From Trachythela sp. YZ-2020 (Eukaryota; Cnidaria; Anthozoa; Malacalcyonacea; Clavulariidae), in assembly GCA_016169945.1 (NCBI GenBank), contig JADLSH010000249.1:930001-994000 (forward strand): 64,000 bases of DNA, in the 5' to 3' direction. The notes beneath the pieces are model-generated. The model was not told the DNA's origin and searched no databases. It worked only from the letters and a program-made list of their open reading frames with translations. A program made the position numbers and the translations under genes. Positions 1 through 21,600 of the stretch are shown here, one piece after another (the stretch's first letter is position 1; each line of letters opens with the position of its first letter).

Positions 1-10354
<10,354 letters not shown>

Positions 10355-11001
10355 TTTTAAGCTTTACGCTCAATAAAACGAGCAAGAAAAAACGAGTATA
10401 TAATGTTCTTCCAAAATAGTGTTCCTATTTCAGAAATCGGACTGTTTTTGAACGGGATTCTTAGCGTTCTTTAAGGTTTTTAGTAGTTTAGTTTGCAAAA
10501 TATGGCGCTCGGATTTCGTAAAGAACGACCGCTTATGTAACATCGGCCGAAGGGTGGGTACCGAAGTGTGTTCGTATCATAATCGTGACACTATCGGAAT
10601 TTTCCGGAAATATAGCCTGCATGACAATGCGAAACAACAACGCCAAAAATTTCGTTTAGTTGAGCTAATAAACATAGGCCAAGGACAAATCGATTAATTT
10701 TTGGTTGAATTTCGGCAAAAAACTGGATGAGAAATGTACAAAAGTTGAAAAGCTTGTCTTGCTTTCCCGGGCTGGAAGAACTGAATGCGTAATTATGCAT
10801 GTATAATTTATGCATAAATACTTAATTTACTCCAGTCTCTGAGTAATTATAATACAATAAGTTATCACTCAATTTCTTCATTGTTTAGTGAATACTATAG
10901 TGAAGTTCTTATACATTTTACTGTGACAAACAAACTGATATTGTTACATTGAAGACCAAACCATTACTATATCATTATTAGTCATTATTTATGAGTATAT
11001 A
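10355..11001. promoter_or_regulatory. PP2A upstream region / hydrolase 3' flank
   Basis: The 647 bp between the PP2A start codon and the stop of the upstream hydrolase, both on the minus strand. It should contain the PP2A 5' UTR and promoter and the hydrolase 3' UTR. I see no clear TATA box, no consensus AATAAA in the proper strand, and no repeat. Confidence 0.4.
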
Positions 11002-11865
11002 TTATAGTTTCGTGAAGTTTTTCAATACATGTGGCTGTTGGACCATTTCGGGTAAATACGGCAGCATCTTCTTATAGATGAGCTTAGCCATTGCTTCGTA
11101 CCCTGTTTCCGTCAGATGCACGTCATCCTGCCAGTACTGCTTCCGCTTTGCTTTACTCATTTTTCGATACTCCAGTTCCTTATTGAAGTCTGCTAAGATC
11201 AGCAGCTCTTTAGTATCCGCAACGAAATTCTGAATCTTGGCATTCAAGGATTCTCGGTTAGCAGAGATGGAGTCACAAATCGGCATCTGTTCTTCACATT
11301 GCCGTGCTGTCACAGTACCAAGTATAACCATAGCATGCGTCCTCAGCGCCATCTCGCACAATTTTTTAATACTCGCAAACAACTCATCTATAAATATTGA
11401 ATTATTTGCATACAATTTCTGGAAATCTTTATCCTTAAAATATGCCGCTAAGTCATTGGTTCCCATTAATATGATCACCCATTCGTATTGTTTCGTTCGT
11501 AAAGCAGCTTTAAGCCTTGCTTGGGCAGTTCCAATAGCTCTATCCCCGTTTACTCCGTGATTCTCGACAATAAAGAACACATCTTTTGAGTGAAGTCGGT
11601 TTAAAGTTTTCATTAAACTTTGCGAGTAAGCATAATAAGTTTCCTTCGGGCCGCGTTTTACAAATCCTTTAGTAATAGAGTCACCAAATGCGAGAATATT
11701 TGTTATCGGTTTTCGTGGCATCGAAGTACAAAAGCTGCCGTTACAAAGACTGTACCAAAAATAGACAACAACGCATATTAACACCAAATCCACAGCGAGA
11801 AAATAAAGACAATATTTGTTGATAGTTTTTGCATAAGGCGAAGTTCGTAAGCTTCTCACGGCCAT
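11002..11865 (-). CDS. Membrane-anchored SGNH/GDSL hydrolase
   Basis: Single-exon gene of 287 residues. SGNH hydrolases cleave esters (lipase, esterase or acetyl-esterase activity) with a Ser-His-Asp site. Seen here: block I GDSITKG with the nucleophile S63, a block II glycine in NHGVNGDRA (G107), block III GTND with N137, and block V DDVHLTETGY giving D247 and H250. All four SGNH residues are present. Residues about 20-41 (YFLAVDLVLICVVVYFWYSL) are one hydrophobic segment after a basic N terminus, suggesting a type II anchor with the catalytic domain in the lumen or outside. Length suits one SGNH domain plus the anchor. The ATG at 11865 precedes the anchor, and the gene is divergent from the channel gene. 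The substrate cannot be told from sequence, and I do not recognise a named orthologue. Confidence 0.85.
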   Translation of the reverse strand: MAVRSLRTSPYAKTINKYCLYFLAVDLVLICVVVYFWYSLCNGSFCTSMPRKPITNILAFGDSITKGFVKRGPKETYYAYSQSLMKTLNRLHSKDVFFIVENHGVNGDRAIGTAQARLKAALRTKQYEWVIILMGTNDLAAYFKDKDFQKLYANNSIFIDELFASIKKLCEMALRTHAMVILGTVTARQCEEQMPICDSISANRESLNAKIQNFVADTKELLILADFNKELEYRKMSKAKRKQYWQDDVHLTETGYEAMAKLIYKKMLPYLPEMVQQPHVLKNFTKL

Positions 11866-12516
11866 TGTTTGTGTAGCTTGTATAAAGTTTGTTAAAAAGC
11901 GAGTGGAATGAGATTGTTAGGTGAAATTTTAAAACAAAACGCTTGAGTTGTTTTGAAAATGGTCAAAAAATGCCCGCCATGTTTGCAATTTTGGCCGTGG
12001 TATTTAGAATTATAATTTAGAAACCTGGAAACAAGTAGTTTATTTACTGCTATAAAAGTATTCACGTTACTATTTAATTTATTGTACTGTTATTTGTACC
12101 ACAGATTTGTACTGTTATTTTAAATATTTTATACTTTTTATATGGTGGTGAACTACAAATGTATTGACACAGTTGACACTTATAGAAGCGAGCTCAGCAA
12201 ATGATGCTAAATGTTTCCATTTCATCTATTTGCCATCAAACATAAGGTCAATACATACAATATGTTAATTCATTTCTTCATATGACTGTTTGTTTTTTTA
12301 TCTGTGTTTTTCGGTTTTTCCCCATTTTCACAAAATTTCACAATCGCACTCCAGTAACCGTGTGTCCGTGTAACCTATTGAGATCAGAATACTCATTCCC
12401 AGTCTCATAATTATCTCGCGGTCATAATAAATTTCGTGTTTGTTTTGATCAAAATGTTGCAAATTGCAAATTACAAATTTGATCGGACAAATTTCCCTTT
12501 ATAAAAATTATGAAAA
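11866..12516. promoter_or_regulatory. Divergent intergenic region, hydrolase / TPC2
   Basis: 651 bp between the start codons of two head-to-head genes. It must contain both 5' UTRs and is a candidate bidirectional promoter. No CpG-rich tract, TATA pair or repeat is obvious; the sequence is AT-rich. Confidence 0.45.
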
Positions 12517-12601
12517 ATGTCTGCAAATATACAAGATTTTGAAGAAATATCTTCTGACAGTGAGCAAAATTTATTACAACAAGACCCTGTAAACGAAAGA
12601 G
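12517..12601 (+). CDS. TPCN2: TPCN2 exon 1
   Basis: ATG at 12517, 85 nt, residues 1-28 plus one base. Acidic N terminus with SEQNLLQQ, a dileucine-type lysosomal sorting signal, although the acidic residue is at -3 or -5 rather than the canonical -4. Donor GGTATATT. Confidence 0.8.
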
Positions 12602-15600
12602 GTATATTTTGTATTATTATATTGTTTTACAATTGATTTTAATAAACATGTTTTGTACTAAATTTATAAAGTATACAGCAGTGACTGTGCAGACGTTTGT
12701 TTTGTTTGTTTCCTAGATGAACTCGCATTGTCTCAGGCTGCTATATTTATAGAAGATGCATTTAAGGTGAAATAGCTTCCCAAGTTTTATGACTTTTATC
12801 ATGTCCTAATAGACCCCTTGCTTTGTTTTAATACGTTTTTCTGTCAGGCAATAGTTTATTACAGTAAATCTCAGAACTTCGTTATTGTGATATGCTTTGT
12901 TGAATCACAATGGAGAACACAATCTTTTGTATAATCGGAATTTGCCTGGCAGCATAATGTAATCCAAGGGGTCTGTAACTTTGAGCTTGACCCATGTCTG
13001 ATCACAGAGCACAGTTTAAGTGGAAGGGTTAGTTTTTGGTGTGGGAGAAAAACAGGAGCACCCAGAGAGAAACCCTCGAAACACACAAGAGAATCCGCCA
13101 CGACTCTTCTTACATGAGTTTTCAAGCACATCAAGTCAAAGCAAGGCAGTGACCCATCTAAGTAATAATACTCTAGCTATCCCGGGGGCTTTGGGGGTGC
13201 AGTTGTCAGAGCAAGCGCCTTTCACCTCTAAGTTGTGGGTACGATTCCTTGCCGACTCTACTTATGTGAAAAGAGTAAGTCAACTCTCTGTGGTTTTCTC
13301 CCACAGGGAAAGTTGACTTGGTGGGTTAGGATATATATATTAGGAAAGTAAGATCACAATTGTTGTAAAAATATGTAGTGTAGGCTAAGTATGTGATATA
13401 GGTAAGCAAAATACTTTATGTAATCAGTCACTGATTTATAGAGATATCCAGTATAAATAAAGTTGGTTTTTCATATTATATACTCTTTGATTTTTTTTGT
13501 TTTAAGTACCGATCAATACATCACAAAATTGATGCAAGCTCCCTGCGATTATACCGAGTCTATTATTCAAATTCATTTCAATGGTTAGTGTCTAGTTGCC
13601 ATTTCTTTATTATTGGTTAATTATATGGTATGATAGTCCTTAATTAGAGGCACAGTGTCACCTGCTGAGCGATGTGATTTTAATTGCTGTATACACAATA
13701 CGTAATTGAATATTATTTATAATGTTGATTAGTTGATAGGATCACGGATCGACCAAAGGTCAAATTTTAATATAAACCGGTGGGATTTATTTAAATTGAA
13801 GATTTGATGTTAATTAGGCCGATTTTTTTTACATAATGAGCCATTTAATTATTTGCCATTCCTTCGTTTTAACAACTTTATTGGACAAAGCCCAAGTGGC
13901 AGGAATGCGAACGGGACTCGAAGACCCATGCAATACCTTTACAGTTAAATTTACAAACATAAAACATATATATATATATATAATGAATGACAACAGTAAT
14001 ACATATAAACATGTACCACTTGCTTAAACCGATAATATACCACCATGAAAATCCACATACTAATAAAACTTATCACAATATTCACATAACAATACTACTT
14101 TCACAACGTAAGAACATTGAAAATATACGTAAAAAGCCACAAACTTGAAAAAGCTCACGAACCTTTTCAAGTTTTGAAGCACTAAATCACGTCGCTCAGC
14201 AGGTGACACTGTGCTTTTAAAGCATGCATGCTGATATCACCCCATCATCTTGACCATTGGTTCCTTAATTATATATTTTATGATTATCTCCCTCCCATCA
14301 AATTACACTATCCCCAACCCCTTCCCATTCTTTCCACTTTGCGATCTTCTCACCCACCCCACCTCTGACATGCCCTTCTTTCCCTTCGACCCTCGTTATC
14401 ACCTCGATCACCCCTTATTCCTTTGTCATCCCTTTTTGTCATCATCTCTCCAACTTTGTCTCATTCCTTTTCCATTCACTTTTTATCTCACTCTTCCCCC
14501 ACCAGAGATTTATTCAAGCACTTTTCAAGTACTGGTAAACGGCAGTAAATACTCCATCTTCAATTGAGTAAATACTCCAACTCAATCTTTCTCCGTAAAT
14601 ACTCCAACTCAATCTTTCTCCGTAAATAATGGTAGTAGACTGACGTGCTTGTTTAAATCCTTGCCCACCTCTTCCCTTCACCATCTTCTCAGTAATCTTC
14701 CCTCAATCTAACCCCCCTCCCTCCACCCACTCCATTCTTTCTCTCCTCTTATCCCTCTTCCCACCTTTTCCTATCACACCCCCACTTCCCTCCCATTCCC
14801 AATACTCCCCCAGTTCTCTCCCCAACTCCTTTCTATTCCTTTTCCATTCCCTTGCTCATCTTCCCCCCCATCTCTAACCCCCCTTTCCATCATCTCCACA
14901 TCCCCTCTCGATATCTCCTGCCTCTCTCCCCAAACACCTCCTTCCCTCTTTCTTCCTCTGCTATTTCTCATCTCCCTCTCCGACTATCCTTTGTCTACCT
15001 CACCCCCTTCATTTTGTAAGAAATCCCATCTCAATCCAACCCCCGGCCCCTCTAGCCACCCAGTCCCTTCCCCCAACCCTCTCCATTCTCCAATCTCCCT
15101 ATCCAACTCCCCCCACATCTGCATTCCGACCTCGCCCCCTGCTCATGAGTCCCCATTCCCATACTGATCCCATGCCCCCATCCTCCAGTGTATATATACA
15201 CACCCATACTTACTTTCAAATATCTGAATAATCATATTTAAATTTAGGAGTCTGGGTTTGGTGATTTTTACCAATTTATGTTTGGCATTTGTGGAGCCAC
15301 CTTCATCTTTATCGTAAGTTTCGAAATGAATTTACCTACGCATTGTTAATGGGGGATGGCAATGCCACTTCGACTACAAACAGAACATACTGTAAGCATG
15401 ACTTGGTCTGCTGACATATATAAAGAAAATTATTAAGGAATGTATCAGTAGAGAGATGTAACAGTCAGCACACATATAATGTTCGTGTCCCATTTGCCGT
15501 CCCCCTACGCGTTGCCGTCCCCCAGAATTGATTACTCGTTTCCATAGTCAAATATATTTACTTATTATCCAGTGAAGTAACTGCATTGAAAATAATTTTT

Positions 15601-18600
15601 TGTTGTTAGGTGGTCATCGGATCCGAGACATGGTTTTAACAACAAGAGAGTGGATGTGCCGTGTGGTGTGACAGAAAGTATTGAACTTGCCTGTTTGCTC
15701 TTTTATATTGTCGATCTTGGTCTTAAGGTAACCATGTCTTGTGTAGATTAATCAGCTAACGCGTTTTTATGCTCATTGTCACTCAATTCACTCACATACA
15801 TAGTTTAAATGCTTAGTACAGTTTTTGTTTTTCTCTACGCCTATATTATCAGAACAATGGTAACTAGGCATGTGTGTTATAATCCTGAACTTTGAATTGA
15901 GTAGAAACAGGACTGATATAAGAATACGTTACGTGATTCGGTCTATTTCGTTGGGTTTTTGTGGCGCAGTCGTCAGAGCACTTGCCATTCACCTATTACA
16001 TATCGATCAATTCTAACGATAAATAACGTAAACGCTGCGCTCGCGTTGCAATTGCGCTCCGAATGCGCACAGAACACGTTCCTGTTCCATTGTAAAGCAA
16101 TTTCGAACGCGCTGGGAACGCTAGGGTGAATGTTTCGGATGCACGTTAATGATATTTGAAAAATACCTGGCAAGCGTCATCATGACGACATCATCAACTC
16201 AAAATCTTCGTCATTAACATTCAGCAAAGCCTAAAATCGGCCCGACTAATCGCAGCGTGTAAACGTATACCTTAACTTTTTTTCAGATGATTTTGTTTGG
16301 CAAAAAGCAGGTTTATAAAAGCAAATGGTTGTGGGGTTATGTGTTCGTCTTGCTCTTGTCCATCGTTGATTGGTTGGTCAGCATTAATCTCGGATGTAAT
16401 GAGGTGAGGAGAATTACTATTTTCATGGGAACGTTTAATACGTCGACGGAAATAATTTGGCGTCCGAGATCACCAGTTTAACGTTCCAGCGCTCTGGGGC
16501 TGGTTGTAAAAATTGGAAATTAAATTAATTTTAATTCATTGGTCATCACAAGAATTGTCTTTAATACTATCTTTACTTTTCCAGAGATATCGTATTCGTC
16601 GAATTTTTCGTCCATATTTTCTCCTGCAAAGTTCCTCGCTAATGAAAAAGACTGTAAGTTACTTGGTGTGGTAAATTAAATCGTTACGTGAGAATCTTAA
16701 ATGCCTATTTTCGCGGAATTAAAAAAGACTTAAATTGTTTTTAATTTAGGTTAGGGCCATTGGAAGGACTGTCCCACAGATATTAAGGTTGGTAGGAATG
16801 AGTGACCCATAGTAATTTGCCAAAATCTCTTCTATTAAATACTCAAATGGGGCGCATTCGAGCGCATTCTACTTAATGAGTTCAACCAAAGAGCAGTCAA
16901 CTCTAACTATTATGCATTCTATTCCAGTGTATTTTTCCTGCTGTTTTTACATCTGGTTATCTTCACTTTTCTTGGAATGTTACTGCTTTCAACTTCTGAG
17001 GTACAGACCAATTTGGATATACCAGTTTTAACGTATTCTCATTTGAGGTCCAGTAAGGTTCACCTCTTTTTGGTCCAGTGTTACTACAGAAGGAAACCTA
17101 AGCTAAAATAACTCTATTTATCGTGGATAGCTCTGTGAGTTCTAAGCTATTTCCCTTGAGGTCCAGTAAGGATCATCTCTTATTGATCCAGTGTTACTAC
17201 AGGAGGAAACCTAAACTATACTAAAACTTACTTTATTTATACTGGATAGTTCTATCAGTTCTAAACTGTTTTCCCTAGACGTCTAGGTAAGGACAATACT
17301 GAGCACAATGTAAATATTTTTCAGGTCTCGGTTACGAATGTTATAATGACAAACGTGACCAATACATCAACCAATGGGGTATGTTACAAAATACTCTATG
17401 ACATGTAAAATTATGTATAGACATTAGCTTCAAACATTGGCTTGAATTACAATGATTGTAAGAATTTCATTAAATTTTCCGTTTAGAATCAAAGCACGAC
17501 TTTTAATGTACAACGTCATGAATACTTTGGCAAAAACTTTGTTGATAGTTTGATGAAATTACTTGTTCTTTTAACAACAGCCAACAATCCCGACGGTATT
17601 ATCATTCAGCTTGTTTTATATTTGTACTACTGGACTTTTCATAGCCATCATTAGACCAACTTTATTTATACTGGATAGCTCTATCAGTTGTAAGCTGTTC
17701 TTCTTTGAGGTCCAGTAAGGATCATCCCTTATTGTTCCAGTGTTACTTCAGGAGGAAACCTAAACTAAACTAACTTTCTTTATTCTGGATAGTTCTATCA
17801 GTTCTAAACTGTTCTCCCTAGAGGTCTAGTAAGGGGCATTCTTTATTGATCCAGTGTTACTTTAGGAGGTAACCTAAACTAAACTAACTTTCTTTATACT
17901 GGATAACTCTATCAGTTCTAAACTGTTCTTCCTAGAGTTCCAGTAAGGATAATTCCTTATTCTTCCAGTGTTACTTCAGGAGGAAACCTAACCTAAACTA
18001 ACTTTATTTACACTGGATAGTTATATCAGTTATAAACTGTTCTAGAGGTCCAGTAAGGATCATCCCTTATTGTTCCAGTGTTACTTCAGGAGGAAACCTA
18101 AACTAAACTAAACTAAACTAAACTAAACTAACTTTATTTATACAGAATAGCTCTTCTTCACCAACATCCATCATAAGAATAGTTAGTATAAATATATCCT
18201 TATGCTATCTTTCCTTTCAGTAATGATGCCTGCATATAAACACAACAGACTTTACGCTGCGTATTTCATTATCTTCACATTTATTGGTGAGTGCAGCAAA
18301 TTTTCAATATTTCTTAATTTATATTATATTCCTTCTAACGGAGGTTAACAGTACTTGCTCCCAACCTCCTGGCGAACATTAGGCTGCGACTACTGCAATT
18401 ATACAGCAACAATAAATCAATGCAGCCAGGTTCATGAACGCTTACCTTACCCTTTCCTTCCTTCGACAGGATTGTACTGCTTTATGAATTTGCTACTGGC
18501 GGTTGTGTACTCGCAATTTCAAGGTTATCTGAAGGTATTGGAAGCTACGGAATATACACTTGTAAACTAAACTAACTATGTTGATACTGGATAGCTCTAT

Positions 18601-21600
18601 CCGTTCTGAACTGTTCGCCCTCAAGGTCCAGCAACTCAGCAAGGGAAATCCCTTATTGATCCAGTGTAACCACAGGAGGAAACCTAAACTAAACTAACTT
18701 TATCTATACTGGATAGCTCTATCAGTTCTAATCTGTTTCCCTGGAGGTCCAGTAAGGGTCATCCTTTATTGATCCAGTGTTACTACAGGAGGAAACCAAC
18801 GTGTTTGGTAGAAATAATAGATATAATAGATATATCTATTATTTCTATGGAGGAAACCTAAACTATATTTATTTATACTGGAGAGCTCTATCAGTTCTAA
18901 ACTGTTCTCCCTTAAGATCCAGAAAGGGTTATCTCTTATTGGTTCAATGTTACTACAGGAGGAAACCTATGTGCCTGGAGGAAATCGACGTGCTTGGTAG
19001 AGTCAAACTGGAAGCACTCTTCTTACATGTGACTGAGGTGGAATTATAATCAGACAACTGCATATTGCAGGAATCAAATCCTAGGTCAAAGAGTTGCAAA
19101 CAGGGTTCGTGCATGTCCTCAAACTCCTTGAAAAGTGCTTAAATTGAAAAATAAATTTCAAGGGCACTTGAAAAGTGCTTGAAAATACAAAATTTGTTAA
19201 AAGTTCTTGAGAATTGCTTCAAAATAGAACATAATTATCTAATGAGGACATTTTCTTAATTTTATCTAGCAAATACAGTACGAAAGTCACTTGTCTTCCA
19301 TTTTTTTACTGTGGTTATCGTTCAGTCGTTTAGTGCTTAAATAGTCCTTGAAAAGTCCTTAAATCTTCTTATTGGGAACTTGCACGAACCCTGTGCAAAG
19401 CACATGCACTAACCACTGTCCCTCATTTCTAGAATTCATTACAGTCGAGCTATTTTCGTTTGCGAACTGGTATTCGTGCTGCCTTTGAAGTATTGAGGGA
19501 AAGATCCTTTGACCATGCCGCCAGTTCTTCGCTGGAAAGCAGGTATGGTTCGTTTCTATTGGTGGGTTTCCGTAAGCTTTACAGGACAGCAGATGCATGG
19601 TGGTCAACTCCAGAAATGTCGACACTTATAGAAGCAAGGAAATTATACTAAGTGCGTGTTTCCTGTGTAGGTAGCGATAAACGATATTCTTGAGGGTCTA
19701 CTATCAATTCTATCGAACAACGAGATCCCCAAAAATCTTGATATTTACCCATACCTTCTACTGGCATCACTGCCATTATATATACACGAATTTGCGGTTG
19801 ATGCTCAGCAACTGGACTCTGTAGCTCAGTTGGTTAGAGCGCTGCACCGGAATCGCTGGGCCGCAGGTTCGATTCCTGCCAGAGGGCCTAAAGTTGTATT
19901 TTTTGCAACTGCTCCTGGCGAGGTCTAAAAATGTATATAAAGTTTCGTTCGAATATTCCACCTACAAAACCCATTCTACTATCAGTTCTATCGAACGAGA
20001 TGCGCTGGGCCTTCGCTCGAAACATCGAAGTTCTTGCTGTATTTTTCAGGTAGTGTGATCCTACAAACCCTCAAGTATATAAATTATACTAAATCTCTGA
20101 ATTCTATATATTTGCCTCCAAATATACAAGGCTACTATATAAAATGAAAAGAATTAACATCATATTCTCACTCTGATAACTGCAGCAGTGATGTGGGTAA
20201 GAAATGGGGGTAGCCAGGCTAACCTGAAATCTAGAGCTTACTAATACTGTGGTATACTTCAGTCCCCAGGGAAATTTTGAAATGTCAGCCTGGAAATATA
20301 TGCCATTTCCAGCCATTTGCGAAGCTTTATGAAACAGATTAAAAATGATCAATTATGCTGTAAAAATGTTATGGTTTGATATGGAAATGGTGGTGTCCCA
20401 GCAGTGCATATTTTTGACACGCAGGACATGCATAGTATATCTTCCAGCTCTTCTACAGTATGTATGTCGTCCACTAAATTAGGAATAACTGTTGACTAAA
20501 GCTATATAAATGTCACATCGTCACCTAAATATATATAATGCTTTCAGGCACTGATTTAATCCGAATTCTTATATGGAAACAACGACTCCGATTTCCACAC
20601 AAACTTTTACAGTACGGCAATTACACCTGAATCTTCTAGATTATGGCACAGTTTAAAGCCGGCCCAAGAACGTAACACAACTGGGCCACTGGCCCGTTGC
20701 TAGGCTATTAAATGCATCACTGCTGCAGGCTGACCCATACCTAATTTTAGCGTGCAGTGATAAGGAGGTCATATTTAAGCCGTGTGGTGATTTTCTACAA
20801 GACCTGTATTAAGCGATCAACCTGTATTAAGCGGTCACTTGCGAAATCCCCGAGGGTGACCGCTTAATACAGGTTCGACTGTACTAGTATAGGATTATTC
20901 ATAAGAGTATATTTACATTCTAGTACTGTATCCACTTTGCTTACGCGACGGTTGATTCAAAGAGTGGATTTTGGACGCAAAAACATTGACGTTATTTGGG
21001 ATGTAAGTATATAACTCTCGGATTATTTTTGTATTATATGTATTTTGTAGAAATGAAGCTATGGCATACGAACATCCTATTTACTTACTGTATCTTTCTA
21101 ATTATCAGATTTTAGATCGCAATCGTCGTGGTCAACTGACTGCCAAACAATTTCAGGATTTGTTCGATTCAGTTTCAGGGCAGCAAAGGGCTCAGGTTTG
21201 TGGCAGTTGTTTATCATAGTTTAGTATAAATAATTTTAGTCTATTTTAGGTATTCTCTAGAGAGAACAGTTTAGAACTAATAGAGTAACCCAATATAAAT
21301 GAAGACCCTAATTTAGTTTAGGATTCCTCCTGTAGCTATATACAGTAACACTGGATCAATCAGTGATGGCTCTTATTGGACCTCTAGGAATAACAGTTTA
21401 GAACTATAATAGAGAAATCTAGAAGAGATATCCAGTATAAATAATGTTAGTTTAGTTTAAGTTTCCTCCTGTAGTAAAACTGGACGAATAAGGGATGTCC
21501 CTTACCGGACCGCTAGGAAGAACAGTTTAGAACTGATAGAACTATCCATGCAGTATAAATAATGTTAGTTTAGTTTAGGTTTCCTTCCGTAGTAACACTG

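Noticed and set aside
11237..11560. 107-codon plus-strand frame
   Set aside because: Antisense shadow of the SGNH hydrolase.
19811..19890. tRNA gene with good A and B boxes
   Set aside because: Acceptor stem does not pair at the outer positions and a SINE body follows; the same head recurs in several SINE copies.
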